NCBI RefSeq assembly: GCF_000949385.2
Contig: NZ_JYKO02000001.1
Coordinates: forward strand, 824,161 to 888,160
Reading direction: 5' to 3'
Source of the DNA: Pseudomonas sp. LFM046
GTDB lineage: Bacteria; Pseudomonadota; Gammaproteobacteria; Pseudomonadales; Pseudomonadaceae
Length of the DNA stretch: 64,000 nucleotides
The position numbers and the translations under genes were made by a program. Below the pieces are notes generated by a model that was not told the DNA's origin, did no database searches, and saw nothing but the letters and a program-made list of their open reading frames with translations. Shown here piece after piece: positions 37,363-48,161 of this stretch (positions within the stretch are counted from its first letter, which is position 1; each line of letters opens with the position of its first letter).

Positions 37363-37444
37363 ACCGCTTTCTCCTTATTGCCCGTGTATAAGAGACAGGC
37401 TAACGGGCCTGCCACCGGAACACTTTGGCGTGGGTCTATCCGCG
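37363..37444 (-). promoter_or_regulatory. rpoN-hpf spacer with possible hpf promoter and Tn5-end-like 15-mer
   Basis: 82 nt between the rpoN stop and the hpf start. On the minus strand CTGTCTCTTATACAC (37398-37384) contains a TATAC box that could be the -10 of an hpf promoter. The same 15 nt is identical to the inner part of the Tn5/Nextera mosaic end. The hpf ribosome site AAGGAG lies just downstream. No clear -35 was found. Confidence 0.45.
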
Positions 37445-38941
37445 TCACATCAGTCGCTTTCGTTCGCTGGAAGGTGCTATCCCAAGGGATTCGCGGTACT
37501 TGGCTACTGTGCGACGGGCCACTTGAATGCCCTGTGCCTCCAGTAAACCAGCGATCTTGCTGTCGCTCAACGGCTTTTTCGGATTTTCCGCCGCGACCAG
37601 TTTTTTGATGATGGCGCGGATCGCGGTTGACGAGCATTCGCCGCCTTCCGAGGTGCTGACGTGGCTGGAGAAGAAGTACTTCAGCTCGTAGATGCCGCGG
37701 GGAGTGTGCATGTATTTCTGGGTGGTCACACGCGAGATGGTGGACTCGTGCATGCCCACGGCCTCGGCGATGTCGTGCAGGACGAGGGGCTTCATCGCCT
37801 CTTCGCCATACTCAAGAAAGCCGCGCTGGTGCTCGACGATCTGGGTGGCGACCTTCATCAGGGTTTCGTTGCGGCTCTGCAGGCTCTTGATGAACCAGCG
37901 TGCTTCCTGGAGCTGGTTGCGCATGAAAGTGTTGTCGGCGCTGGAGTCCGCGCGACGGACGAAACCTGCATAGTGCGGATTGACCCGCAGGCGCGGTACG
38001 GCTTCCTGGTTCAGTTCCACCAGCCAGCGCTCGTTGTGCTTGCGGACGATGACGTCCGGCACCACGTACTCGGGCTCGCTGGCTTCGATCTGGGAACCGG
38101 GACGTGGATTCAGGCCCTGGATCAGTTCGATGATCTGGCGCAGGTCATCTTCCTTGACCTTCATGCGGCGCATCAGCTGGCTGTAATCGCGGCTGCCGAG
38201 CAGGTCCAGATAGTCGCCTGCCAGGCGCTGGGCTTCGCTGAGCCAGGGGGTGCCCGGGGGCAGCTGGCGCAGTTGCAGAACCAGGCACTCGCGCAGGTCG
38301 CGGGCGCCGACGCCAGCGGGCTCGAACTGCTGGATGCGATGCAGTACCACCTCGACCTCATCCAGCTCGATGCCGAGCTCAGGGTCGAAGGAGTCGGCGA
38401 TCTCGGTCAAAGGCTCTTCGAGATAGCCGTCGTTGTTGATGCAGTCGATCAGGGTGACGGCGATCAGGCGATCGGTGTCGGACATCGGGGCCAGGTTGAG
38501 CTGCCAAAGCAGGTGGCTCTGCAGGCTCTCGCCAACCGAGGTACGCGAGGTGAAATCCCACTCGTCGTCATCGTTGCTCGGCAGGCTGCTGGCGCTGGTC
38601 TGGTAAACATCTTCCCACGCGGTGTCGACGGGGAGTTCGCTGGGAATGCGGTCATGCCATTCGCCATCATCCATGGCTTCGGCATTGGTCTCGACGCTGG
38701 ACTCCTGGAAGGCCACTTCCTGGCTGCCGGGATTGGGCAGTTGGTCGCCTTCTGCCATGGGGTCTGCGTTGTCGAAATCGTCGCCGTCCTCCTGCCGCTC
38801 GAGCATGGGATTGGATTCCAGCGCTTCCTGGATCTCCTGCTGGAGGTCCAGGGTAGAGAGTTGGAGCAGGCGGATGGCCTGTTGCAGCTGCGGTGTCATC
38901 GTCAGCTGCTGGCCCATCTTTAGGACTAGCGATGGTTTCAT
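37445..38941 (-). CDS. rpoN: RNA polymerase sigma-54 factor RpoN
   Basis: 498 residues. Region I is Gln/Leu-rich ([25 protein letters not shown]), region II is acidic (about 50-120), and region III carries the core-binding part and the helix-turn-helix ([31 protein letters not shown]). The RpoN box [10 protein letters not shown] lies near the C-terminus. It directs transcription from -24/-12 promoters with enhancer-binding proteins, controlling nitrogen use, flagella and much else. It leads the group with hpf, ptsN, rapZ and npr. Confidence 0.97.
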   Translation of the reverse strand: MKPSLVLKMGQQLTMTPQLQQAIRLLQLSTLDLQQEIQEALESNPMLERQEDGDDFDNADPMAEGDQLPNPGSQEVAFQESSVETNAEAMDDGEWHDRIPSELPVDTAWEDVYQTSASSLPSNDDDEWDFTSRTSVGESLQSHLLWQLNLAPMSDTDRLIAVTLIDCINNDGYLEEPLTEIADSFDPELGIELDEVEVVLHRIQQFEPAGVGARDLRECLVLQLRQLPPGTPWLSEAQRLAGDYLDLLGSRDYSQLMRRMKVKEDDLRQIIELIQGLNPRPGSQIEASEPEYVVPDVIVRKHNERWLVELNQEAVPRLRVNPHYAGFVRRADSSADNTFMRNQLQEARWFIKSLQSRNETLMKVATQIVEHQRGFLEYGEEAMKPLVLHDIAEAVGMHESTISRVTTQKYMHTPRGIYELKYFFSSHVSTSEGGECSSTAIRAIIKKLVAAENPKKPLSDSKIAGLLEAQGIQVARRTVAKYRESLGIAPSSERKRLM

Positions 38942-39088
38942 GGCAGAGGGCTTAGCACCTTATTCGCCGGCGCTCGCGCGCCATCCACTACAGGGCGCCG
39001 AGGCGCCACCAGGAAGCAAATTATATGCCTGACCTTGAAGGTTTTTCCTAGCTCTCGCAATCCCTCGTGGAGGAGAAATTGCGGAGGG

Positions 39089-39814
39089 TTACAGGCGAAA
39101 CTCGTGGCCCAGGTAGACTTCCTTCACCAACTGGTTGGCCAGGATGGCTTCCGCGTCGCCTTCGGCGATCAACTGGCCGTCACTGACAATGTAGGCTGTC
39201 TCGCAGATATCCAGGGTCTCACGGACGTTGTGGTCGGTGATCAATACGCCGATCCCCTTGGCCTTGAGGTGGTGGATGATCTGTTTGATATCGCCTACGG
39301 AAATCGGGTCCACACCGGCGAAGGGCTCGTCCAGCAGGATGAATTTGGGGGCGGTGGCCAGTGCACGGGCAATTTCCACCCGACGGCGCTCGCCGCCCGA
39401 CAGGCTCATGCCGAGGCTGTCGCGGATGTGGCTGATGTGGAATTCCTGCAGGAGGCTTTCCAGCTCCTTGCGGCGCTCGGCGCGATCGAGGTCCTTGCGG
39501 GTCTCGAGGATCGCCATGATGTTGTCCGCGACGCTGAGCTTGCGGAAGATCGAGGCTTCCTGCGGCAGGTAGCCGATGCCGGCTCGAGCGCGGCCATGCA
39601 TGGGCTGGTGGGTGACGTCATTGGAGTCGATCAGGACGCGGCCCTGATCGGCTTTGACCAGGCCGACGATCATGTAGAAGCAGGTGGTCTTGCCGGCGCC
39701 GTTGGGGCCGAGAAGGCCGACGATCTGGCCGCTGTCGATGGACAGGCTGACGTCGCGAACCACCTGACGGCTCTTGTAGCTCTTGGCCAGGTGCTGGGCT
39801 TTGAGAGTCGCCAT
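39089..39814 (-). CDS. lptB: LPS export ABC transporter ATPase LptB
   Basis: 241 residues. Walker [24 protein letters not shown] signature and Walker [14 protein letters not shown] are all present, plus the LptB-typical [15 protein letters not shown]-loop region. It powers LPS extraction by LptF-LptG (not in this window) with LptC. Its start overlaps the last base of the lptA stop. The lptC-lptA-lptB order follows kdsD-kdsC, the usual arrangement. Confidence 0.96.
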   Translation of the reverse strand: MATLKAQHLAKSYKSRQVVRDVSLSIDSGQIVGLLGPNGAGKTTCFYMIVGLVKADQGRVLIDSNDVTHQPMHGRARAGIGYLPQEASIFRKLSVADNIMAILETRKDLDRAERRKELESLLQEFHISHIRDSLGMSLSGGERRRVEIARALATAPKFILLDEPFAGVDPISVGDIKQIIHHLKAKGIGVLITDHNVRETLDICETAYIVSDGQLIAEGDAEAILANQLVKEVYLGHEFRL

Positions 39815-40350
39815 TACTGTGCTTTCTGCTCTTTCTTCTTCGGCTGGATGACCATGTCGATCCGCGGGCGCGGGGTGCTGACATTGGCGCCAGTGGCGCG
39901 ACCTGCGTTTACGATCTGGCGCTGGGTGTCGTAGACGATCTTCTCGCCTTCGAAGGTATTGCCTTCCTGGACAACCTTGGCCTGGTCGAGCAGGATGATG
40001 CGCTCGTTGGCGGCGAAGTACTGGATGGTCAGGCCGTAGGCCTTGACGATTTCCTTGTCTACCGCCGGCTTCTGCTCGTAGTAGGCGGGCTTGCCGACCG
40101 AGGTGAAGACTTCGATGTCACCGCTGGCGTTCTGGGTGATGGTGACGGTGTCACCGGTGATCTTCAGGGTGCCCTGGGTGATCACCACGTTGCCACGGTA
40201 GACCGCGACGCCTTGCTTGTCGTCGAGCTCGGCACTGTCGGCCTGGACGCGGATCGGCTGATCGCGGTCCGTGGGCAGTGCCCAGGCGGTGGCACTTCCG
40301 AGTGCGATGCCCAGGCTGAACAACAGGGGGAGGGTGTTAACGAACCTCAT
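39814..40350 (-). CDS. lptA: LPS transport periplasmic protein LptA
   Basis: 178 residues with a signal peptide ([20 protein letters not shown], cleavage after AWA). The OstA/LptA beta-jellyroll follows: [40 protein letters not shown]. It forms the periplasmic bridge carrying LPS from LptC to LptD. Its start overlaps lptC by 14 nt, so the two are tightly coupled. Confidence 0.95.
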   Translation of the reverse strand: MRFVNTLPLLFSLGIALGSATAWALPTDRDQPIRVQADSAELDDKQGVAVYRGNVVITQGTLKITGDTVTITQNASGDIEVFTSVGKPAYYEQKPAVDKEIVKAYGLTIQYFAANERIILLDQAKVVQEGNTFEGEKIVYDTQRQIVNAGRATGANVSTPRPRIDMVIQPKKKEQKAQ

Positions 40351-40906
40351 GCTGGCCTCTTACGTTGGACTGCAGGATCATCCTGCTGTCATTCAAGTAC
40401 GCTTTCATTCCTTGTGCCGTGGTCACCCCATTGGCCGCCTCGATTCTAACGGCTTGCTGGGTCTGAGCATATTCCTTGTCGGGAAACACGGTCAGGCGGG
40501 TGGTGGTCAGAACGGTCGGACGACCCTTGGCGTCGGTCCGGGCGACCTTGACGTTGTCGATCAATTCGACCTCTTTGCCCTCGGGGCCGACTTCGCCGCG
40601 ATCGCTCTGTACGTGCCACGGAAAATCGGTGCCACGGTGCAGGAACAGGTCCGGAGTGGTCACGAGGGTGATGTCCGTAGCCTTATAGTGTTCGAGGCGC
40701 TTGCCTGTCATCTCGTAGTGGAGTTTGCCGTCCGGCTGGAACTGAGTGCTCTTGCCGTTCTCCACGTAGAAGTCGATGGCGTTGTCGCTGCCGTTAACCG
40801 GCGCTCGGTCCATGAAACTTTCCGGGCGGATATTCCAGTAGCCAAGGGCGATCAGCAGCGCCGCGATGGGCGTGAAGATCAGGGCCAGTCGAAGATTTCT
40901 GGGCAT
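40337..40906 (-). CDS. lptC: LPS export inner-membrane-anchored protein LptC
   Basis: 189 residues. An N-terminal membrane anchor (about 6-25; LALIFTPIAALLIALGYWNI) and a periplasmic jellyroll with FYVENGKSTQFQPDGKLHYEMTG typical of LptC. It receives LPS from LptB2FG and passes it to LptA. It starts 9 nt after kdsC. Confidence 0.93.
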   Translation of the reverse strand: MPRNLRLALIFTPIAALLIALGYWNIRPESFMDRAPVNGSDNAIDFYVENGKSTQFQPDGKLHYEMTGKRLEHYKATDITLVTTPDLFLHRGTDFPWHVQSDRGEVGPEGKEVELIDNVKVARTDAKGRPTVLTTTRLTVFPDKEYAQTQQAVRIEAANGVTTAQGMKAYLNDSRMILQSNVRGQHEVR

Positions 40907-40915
40907 GGGCAGGCC

Positions 40916-41440
40916 TCAGAGATAGGCGGCTTGTGCCGCTTCCAGGGCACCCTGGGCGCGCAGGATGAATTCGCAGAACTCACGGGCCGCCCCCTCACCA
41001 CCGCGCGCCTGAGTCACGCCATGGGCGTGCTGGCGCACGAAGGCGTCGGCGTTGGCCACGGCCATGCCCAGGCCGACACGGCGAATCACCGGAAGGTCGG
41101 GCAGGTCGTCGCCAAGATAGGCGACCTGGTCATAGGTCAGGCCGAGTTCGGCGAGCAGGCCGTCGAGCACCACCAACTTGTCTTCACGGCCCTGGAACAG
41201 GTGCTGGATGCCGAGGTTCTGCGCGCGGCGCTCGACCACCTCTGACTGGCGGCCACTGATGATCGCGGTGCGCACGCCGGCGTTCATCAGCATCTTGATG
41301 CCGTGGCCGTCGAGGGTATTGAAGGTCTTGAATTCGCCGCCGCCGGGCAGGAAATAAAGGCGGCCGTCGGTCAACACGCCATCGACGTCGAATACGGCCA
41401 GGCGGACCGCCTTGGCACGGGCGAGGAGTTCGTTGCTCAT
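40916..41440 (-). CDS. kdsC: 3-deoxy-D-manno-octulosonate 8-phosphate phosphatase KdsC
   Basis: 174 residues, HAD superfamily with no cap domain. The catalytic motif I DVDGVLTDG sits at about residues 18-26, with SGRQSEVVERRA (motif II) and GDDLPDLPVI (motif IV). It releases Kdo from Kdo-8-phosphate for lipid A core synthesis. Its start base overlaps the end of kdsD. Confidence 0.95.
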   Translation of the reverse strand: MSNELLARAKAVRLAVFDVDGVLTDGRLYFLPGGGEFKTFNTLDGHGIKMLMNAGVRTAIISGRQSEVVERRAQNLGIQHLFQGREDKLVVLDGLLAELGLTYDQVAYLGDDLPDLPVIRRVGLGMAVANADAFVRQHAHGVTQARGGEGAAREFCEFILRAQGALEAAQAAYL

Positions 41441-42414
41441 CAGATCACTCCGGCTCGGGTCAGGTCGTGGATGTGCAGGGCGCCGACGGGGCGATCGGCT
41501 TCGTCCACCACCACCAGCACATTGATCTTGTGGTCATCCATGATTTTCAGCGCTTCAGCGGCGAGCATCTCCGGGCGCACGGTCTTGCCGTGGACGGTCA
41601 TGACGTCGTCGATGCTGGCATGGCGTACGTCGATACCCTTGTCCAGGGTCCTGCGCAGATCGCCGTCGGTGAAGATACCGGCGAGGCGGCCGTCATTTTC
41701 CAGGACCGCGGTCATGCCCAGGCCTTTGCGGGTCATTTCCAGCAGCGCTTCGCGCAGCGGCGTGCGGCGGGCAACGCTCGGCAGGCTGTCGCCGGCGTGC
41801 ATGATGTTTTCCACTTTGAGCAGCAGGCGTCGTCCAAGCGCGCCGCCCGGGTGGGAGAAGGCAAAATCTTCTGCGGTGAAGCCGCGAGCCTCCAGCAGGG
41901 CAATGGCCAGTGCGTCGCCCAGTACCAGCGACGCCGTGGTGGAGGAGGTGGGTGCCAGGTTCAGCGGGCAGGCCTCCTGGGCCACGCGAGCGTCGAGATT
42001 GGCGGCAGCGGCCTTGGCGAGCGGTGAGTCCGGATTGCCGGTAAGGCTGATCAGGGTGATGCCCAGGCGCTTGATCAGCGGCAGCAGGGTGACGATTTCG
42101 GCGGTCGAGCCGGAGTTGGACAGGGCGAGGACCACATCTTCACGGGTGATCATGCCCATGTCGCCATGGCTGGCTTCGGCAGGGTGGACAAAGAAGGACG
42201 GGGTGCCGGTGCTGGCCAGCGTGGCGGCGATCTTGTTGCCGATATGCCCCGACTTGCCCATCCCCACCACGACGACCCGTCCCTTGCAGGCCAGAATCAG
42301 CTCGCAGGCGCGAACGAAATCGGCGTCGATGCGCGGCATCAGGGCGTCGATGGCCTCGCGTTCGAGTTGGATAGTGCGTTGTGCGGACTTGATCAGATCG
42401 CTGGATTGGCTCAT
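41440..42414 (-). CDS. kdsD: D-arabinose 5-phosphate isomerase KdsD
   Basis: 324 residues from the ATG at 42414 (MSQSSDLIKSAQRTIQLERE). An N-terminal SIS domain (about 40-180; GKSGHIGNKIAATLASTGTPSFFVHPAEASHGD) is followed by two CBS domains (about 205-320; MHAGDSLPSV and VMTVHGKTVRPE). It converts ribulose 5-phosphate to arabinose 5-phosphate, the first step of Kdo synthesis. The ribosome site is weak. The gene is divergent from mlaF. Confidence 0.95.
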   Translation of the reverse strand: MSQSSDLIKSAQRTIQLEREAIDALMPRIDADFVRACELILACKGRVVVVGMGKSGHIGNKIAATLASTGTPSFFVHPAEASHGDMGMITREDVVLALSNSGSTAEIVTLLPLIKRLGITLISLTGNPDSPLAKAAAANLDARVAQEACPLNLAPTSSTTASLVLGDALAIALLEARGFTAEDFAFSHPGGALGRRLLLKVENIMHAGDSLPSVARRTPLREALLEMTRKGLGMTAVLENDGRLAGIFTDGDLRRTLDKGIDVRHASIDDVMTVHGKTVRPEMLAAEALKIMDDHKINVLVVVDEADRPVGALHIHDLTRAGVI

Positions 42415-42526
42415 GAGGGCGTGCAGTTGCCGAAGGAAAAGGCAGCGATTATAGCGACAAAGGTGATTTAGCTCACGCACGAATGCCGAGGAAGCTGTCG
42501 CAAAGCTGAATGGAGAAAGTGCGGCC

Positions 42527-42556
42527 TTGGGAGGCGCATTTGCGCAGTGATATAGT
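42527..42556 (+). promoter_or_regulatory. Candidate sigma-70 promoter of the mla operon
   Basis: TTGGGA (42527-42532), an 18-nt spacer and TATAGT (42551-42556) lie about 88 nt upstream of the mlaF start, in the 229-nt kdsD/mlaF divergent region. AAGGAG at 42632-42637 is the mlaF ribosome site. Prediction by eye only. Confidence 0.45.
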
Positions 42557-42643
42557 TCGCGACTTGTTCGGCCCGTCCTGGCCGGGGTGTCCTTGCGTTG
42601 GGGCGCGTCGTCTTTCAGGGAGGCTGTATCGCAAGGAGTCTAG

Positions 42644-43453
42644 ATGAGCGCCGAAAACGCCTACGCCGTGGAGTTGAAGGGGGTCACCTTCAAGCGCGGC
42701 ACGCGAAGCATTTTCCAGGATGTCGATATCCGCATCCCGCGCGGCAAGGTGACGGGCATCATGGGGCCATCCGGTTGCGGCAAGACGACATTGCTGCGTC
42801 TGATAGCTGCCCAGCTCAAGCCGGCCAGCGGCGTAGTCTGGGTCAATGGCCAGAATCTGCCGAAGCTCTCCCGCGCTGACTTGTTCGACATGCGCAAGCA
42901 GTTCGGTGTGCTGTTCCAGAGCGGTGCGCTGTTCACTGACCTGGATGTCTTCGAGAACGTTGCCTTTCCCCTGCGGGTGCATACCAAGCTTCCCGAAGAA
43001 ATGATTCGTGACATCGTTCTGATGAAACTCCAGGCAGTCGGCCTGCGCGGTGCCATCGAACTGATGCCAGACGAGCTTTCCGGCGGTATGAAACGCCGTG
43101 TGGCGCTGGCTCGCGCCATCGCTCTCGATCCGCAGATCCTGATGTATGACGAACCGTTCGTCGGCCAGGACCCCATCGCCATGGGCGTGCTGGTACGGCT
43201 GATCCGCCTGCTCAACGATGCACTGGGCATCACCAGCATCGTGGTCTCCCACGACCTGGCCGAAACCGCGAGCATCGCCGACTACATCTATGTGGTGGGT
43301 GACGCGCAAGTGCTGGGGCAGGGGACTCCCGACGAATTGATGAACTCCGATAACCCGCGTATCCGCCAGTTCATGAAAGGTATCCCGGATGGCCCGGTAC
43401 CCTTCCATTTCCCGGCACCGGATTACCGTAAAGACCTGCTGGGGGGGCGCTGA
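42644..43453 (+). CDS. mlaF: Phospholipid-transport ABC ATPase MlaF
   Basis: 269 residues. Walker [14 protein letters not shown], signature [14 protein letters not shown] and Walker [14 protein letters not shown] are complete. The C-terminal tail ([14 protein letters not shown]) corresponds to the MlaF extension that embraces the neighbouring subunit. It drives the MlaFEDB complex that handles phospholipids at the inner membrane. Its stop overlaps the mlaE start by one base. Confidence 0.95.
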   Translation: MSAENAYAVELKGVTFKRGTRSIFQDVDIRIPRGKVTGIMGPSGCGKTTLLRLIAAQLKPASGVVWVNGQNLPKLSRADLFDMRKQFGVLFQSGALFTDLDVFENVAFPLRVHTKLPEEMIRDIVLMKLQAVGLRGAIELMPDELSGGMKRRVALARAIALDPQILMYDEPFVGQDPIAMGVLVRLIRLLNDALGITSIVVSHDLAETASIADYIYVVGDAQVLGQGTPDELMNSDNPRIRQFMKGIPDGPVPFHFPAPDYRKDLLGGR

Positions 43454-44250
43454 TGCGCAAGAAGTCCTTGCTCGAGCGCATTCGGCTGCTCGGGCGTTCC
43501 GGTCTGGATGTGTTGGAATCCCTCGGGCGTTCCACCCTGTTCCTGCTCCATGCCCTCTTCGGGCGCACCGGTGTGGGGCAGGGGTTCCACTTGCTGGTCA
43601 AGCAGCTCTACGCCGTCGGCGTGCTGTCGCTGGCGATCATCGTGGTTTCGGGCATCTTCATCGGCATGGTGCTGGCCCTGCAGGGCTATAACATCCTGGT
43701 GGATTACGGCTCCGAACAGGCGGTGGGCCAGATGGTCGCCCTGACCCTGTTGCGTGAGCTGGGGCCGGTGGTGACCGGCCTGCTCTTTGCCGGCCGTGCG
43801 GGCTCCGCCCTGACTGCCGAAATCGGCAACATGAAGTCCACCGAGCAGTTGTCCAGCCTGGAAATGATCGGCGTCGATCCGCTCAAGTACATCATTGCGC
43901 CGCGCCTGTGGGCGGGTTTCATCTCGATGCCGCTGCTGGCCATTATCTTCAGCGTGGTGGGCATCTGGGGTGGTGCCATGGTGGCGGTGGACTGGCTCGG
44001 GGTCTACGAGGGCTCCTTCTGGTCCAACATGCAGAACAGTGTTCAATTCACCGAGGATGTGCTGAACGGCGTGATCAAGAGCGTCGTATTCGCCTTCGTG
44101 GTGACCTGGATCGCCGTGTTCCAGGGCTATGACTGCGAGCCGACCTCGGAAGGGATCAGCCGCGCAACCACTAAAACCGTGGTCTATGCCTCTCTGGCCG
44201 TGCTGGGGCTGGACTTCATCCTGACCGCCTTGATGTTTGGAGATTTCTGA
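43453..44250 (+). CDS. mlaE: Phospholipid-transport permease MlaE
   Basis: 265 residues with five to six membrane helices and the MlaE-typical [33 protein letters not shown] and [12 protein letters not shown]-like ([17 protein letters not shown]) segments. It is the channel of MlaFEDB. It is coupled to mlaF and mlaD by one-base overlaps. Confidence 0.95.
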   Translation: MRKKSLLERIRLLGRSGLDVLESLGRSTLFLLHALFGRTGVGQGFHLLVKQLYAVGVLSLAIIVVSGIFIGMVLALQGYNILVDYGSEQAVGQMVALTLLRELGPVVTGLLFAGRAGSALTAEIGNMKSTEQLSSLEMIGVDPLKYIIAPRLWAGFISMPLLAIIFSVVGIWGGAMVAVDWLGVYEGSFWSNMQNSVQFTEDVLNGVIKSVVFAFVVTWIAVFQGYDCEPTSEGISRATTKTVVYASLAVLGLDFILTALMFGDF

Positions 44251-44717
44251 TGCAAATCCGCACCTTGGAAATTGGTGTCGGCCTGTTCCTCCTGGCCGGT
44301 CTGTTGGCCTTGCTGCTTCTGGCTCTGCGGGTCAGCGGGTTGTCCTACGGCGCCAGTGACGATACGTATAAGCTCTATGCTCATTTTGACAATATTGCCG
44401 GTCTGACTGTCAGAGCGAAGGTAACCATGGCTGGCGTCACCATCGGCAAGGTCACCGCCATCGACCTGGATCGCGACAGCTACACCGGCCGTGTGACGAT
44501 GGAAGTCGAGAAGCGTGTGGATAACCTGCCTGTGGATTCCACCGCCTCCATCCTCACTGCGGGTCTGCTGGGTGAGAAGTACATTGGCATCAGCGTTGGC
44601 GGCGACGAAGAACTGCTCAAGGACGGCGGCACTATTCGTGATACCCAGTCGGCCCTGGTGCTGGAAGACCTGATCGGCAAGTTCCTGCTGAACTCGGTCA
44701 ACAAAGAGAGCAAATGA
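44250..44717 (+). CDS. mlaD: Phospholipid-transport MCE protein MlaD
   Basis: 155 residues: a membrane anchor (about 7-27; IGVGLFLLAGLLALLLLALR) and one MCE domain (DNIAGLTVRAKVTMAGVTIGKVTAIDLD). A hydrophobic C-terminal helix region LVLEDLIGKFLLNSVNK follows. MlaD hexamers form the periplasmic pore that exchanges phospholipid with MlaC. Confidence 0.95.
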   Translation: MQIRTLEIGVGLFLLAGLLALLLLALRVSGLSYGASDDTYKLYAHFDNIAGLTVRAKVTMAGVTIGKVTAIDLDRDSYTGRVTMEVEKRVDNLPVDSTASILTAGLLGEKYIGISVGGDEELLKDGGTIRDTQSALVLEDLIGKFLLNSVNKESK

Positions 44718-44728
44718 GGACTAGAGAT

Positions 44729-45373
44729 ATGATCAAAGCCCTGCGAAATGGCCTGCTGGTGCTGCTGGCAGCCCTGCCAATGCTGGCCAATGCTGCACCC
44801 AGCGCACACGAAGTGGTCCAGCAGACCACCAACCAGCTGCTGGCAGACCTCAAGGCGAACAAGCAGCAGTATCGCAGCGATCCCAATGCCTTCTACGACG
44901 CCCTGAACCGTATCCTCGGGCCGGTGGTGGACTCTGATGGTATTTCCCGCAGCATCATGACGGTGAAGTACTCCCGGAACGCGACTCCGGAGCAGATGGC
45001 CCGCTTCCAGGAGAGCTTCAAGCGCAGCCTGATCCAGTTCTACGGCAACGCGCTGTTGGAGTATGACAACCAGGACATCCGCGTGCTGCCAGCCAAGAAG
45101 GAAGACCCCGAACGCACCAGCGTTGGCATGGAGGTCAAGGGCAGCAACGGCGCCATCTATCCGGTTTCCTACACCATGGTGAACGTCAACGGGCAGTGGA
45201 TGCTGCGTAATGTGATCATCAACGGCATCAACATCGGCAAGCTCTTCCGCGATCAGTTCGCCGACACCATGCAGAAAAACGGCAACGATCTGGACAAGAC
45301 CATCAACGGTTGGTCCGAAGTGGTTGCCAAGGCCAAGGACTCCGAAGAAGCCAAGAAGGCGGGCGGCCAATGA
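44729..45373 (+). CDS. mlaC: Periplasmic phospholipid-binding protein MlaC
   Basis: 214 residues from the ATG at 44729 with AGGA 8 nt upstream; ATG 44714, overlapping mlaD, is also possible. Signal peptide (MIKALRNGLLVLLAALPMLA, cleavage after ANA), then the MlaC fold (SRSIMTVKYSRNATPEQMARFQESFKRSLIQFYGNAL). It shuttles phospholipid between MlaA-OmpC at the outer membrane and MlaD. Confidence 0.94.
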   Translation: MIKALRNGLLVLLAALPMLANAAPSAHEVVQQTTNQLLADLKANKQQYRSDPNAFYDALNRILGPVVDSDGISRSIMTVKYSRNATPEQMARFQESFKRSLIQFYGNALLEYDNQDIRVLPAKKEDPERTSVGMEVKGSNGAIYPVSYTMVNVNGQWMLRNVIINGINIGKLFRDQFADTMQKNGNDLDKTINGWSEVVAKAKDSEEAKKAGGQ

Positions 45374-45678
45374 GCGAGGCCCGTATCGAGCAGGCCGCTC
45401 CTGGCGAGTTGCGCCTGGTCGGCGTGCTCGACTACAGCACCGGGCCGCAATTGCGTGAGCAGGGCAGTAAGCTGATCCGCGCAAGCAATGGTGCGAGCCT
45501 GCTGGTGGACTGCTCGGCGGTGGAGAAGACCAGTAGCGTGGGGCTCGCCCTGCTGCTGGCCTTCATGCGCGATGCTGAGGCTGCCGGCAAGGCAGTGAAG
45601 CTGCGCGGACTGCCCAACGATATGCGGCAGATCGCCGAAGTGTCTGGAATGACCGAGCTCCTGCCCCTGGAGGCTTGA
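45370..45678 (+). CDS. mlaB: STAS-domain protein MlaB
   Basis: 102 residues from the ATG at 45370, overlapping the mlaC stop (ATGA). STAS domain with DCSAVEKTSSVGLALLLAFMRDAEAAGKAVKLRGLP, carrying the conserved Ser/Thr pair in the loop. It binds MlaF and is needed for complex assembly. Last gene of mlaFEDCB, followed by a terminator. Confidence 0.93.
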   Translation: MSEARIEQAAPGELRLVGVLDYSTGPQLREQGSKLIRASNGASLLVDCSAVEKTSSVGLALLLAFMRDAEAAGKAVKLRGLPNDMRQIAEVSGMTELLPLEA

Positions 45679-45690
45679 GCCGGTCCAACA

Positions 45691-45741
45691 GCCCTCCGTC
45701 AGGCCCCGAGCGCGCGGGGTTCGCAGGCGGAGGGCTTTTTT
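45691..45741 (+). terminator. Intrinsic terminator of the mla operon
   Basis: GCCCTCCG (45691-45698) pairs with CGGAGGGC (45728-45735), followed by six T. A nested GCCCCG...CGGGG element lies in the loop. It begins 13 nt after the mlaB stop. Confidence 0.85.
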
Positions 45742-45787
45742 GTATCATGGCCGACCCGCGCGCGTTGGGCGCCGATTGAGGTTGAGC

Positions 45788-47313
<1,526 letters not shown>

Positions 47314-47403
47314 GTCACATGTCCGGCCGGCCCTGAACGGGGCCGGCGCGGGTTGACCGTGCATCAGGCCCCGAATGGGCCTTAGCCAAGGAAATCCAGT
47401 TTC

Positions 47404-48039
47404 ATGCTCACCATCGCGCTGTCCAAGGGCCGCATTCTCGATGACACCCTGCCGCTTCTCGCAGAGGCTGGCATTGTGCCCACCGAGAATCCGGACAAGA
47501 GCCGCAAGCTGATCATCCCCACCACCCAGGAAGATGTGCGCCTGCTCATCGTCCGCGCCACCGACGTGCCAACCTATGTGGAAAACGGCGCTGCCGACCT
47601 CGGGGTCGCCGGCAAGGACGTGCTGATGGAATACGGTGGCCAGGGGCTGTATGAGCCTCTGGACCTGAAAATCGCTTGCTGCAAGCTGATGACGGCGGGT
47701 GCGGTCGGTGCCCCCGAGCCCAAAGGCCGTCTGCGGGTGGCCACCAAGTTCGTCAACGTCGCCAAGCGCTACTACGCCGAGCAGGGGCGCCAGGTGGACG
47801 TGATCAAGCTCTACGGCTCCATGGAGCTGGCCCCGCTGGTCGGGCTGGCCGACAAGATCATCGACGTGGTCGATACCGGAAACACCCTACGTGCCAACGG
47901 CCTGGAGCCCCAGGAACTGATCGCCACCATCAGCTCGCGCCTGATCGTCAACAAGGCATCGATGAAGATGCAGCACGCGCGCATCCAGGCACTGATCGAA
48001 GTGCTACGCAGCGCCGTCGAGTCTCGACACCAAAGCTGA
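47404..48039 (+). CDS. hisG: ATP phosphoribosyltransferase HisG (short form)
   Basis: 211 residues, the short HisGS form, which lacks the C-terminal regulatory domain and needs HisZ (not in this window). Starts [18 protein letters not shown] and carries [17 protein letters not shown], the phosphoribosyl-binding signature. First step of histidine synthesis. It lies 90 nt after murA and is followed by hisD and hisC. Confidence 0.95.
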   Translation: MLTIALSKGRILDDTLPLLAEAGIVPTENPDKSRKLIIPTTQEDVRLLIVRATDVPTYVENGAADLGVAGKDVLMEYGGQGLYEPLDLKIACCKLMTAGAVGAPEPKGRLRVATKFVNVAKRYYAEQGRQVDVIKLYGSMELAPLVGLADKIIDVVDTGNTLRANGLEPQELIATISSRLIVNKASMKMQHARIQALIEVLRSAVESRHQS

Positions 48040-48161
48040 CACCTTGAGTGCGGCCCCGTGCCGCACGCGCCTATCCGTGTCATAGCCAATATTCTCGGGT
48101 GCCCGCACGGTGGGCTTGCTACTCTAGCGGCGCCCGAGCAATTGCCAATAAGAGGCCCGCT

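Noticed and set aside
37384-37398. A real Tn5-type insertion
   Set aside because: No transposon genes, no second end, no target duplication, and normal gene order around it. Kept only as a string match worth checking.
37390-37430. Possible sigma-54 promoter (TGGCAGG...TTAGC) upstream of hpf
   Set aside because: The GG and GC elements are not 10 nt apart as required, so it does not fit the -24/-12 consensus.
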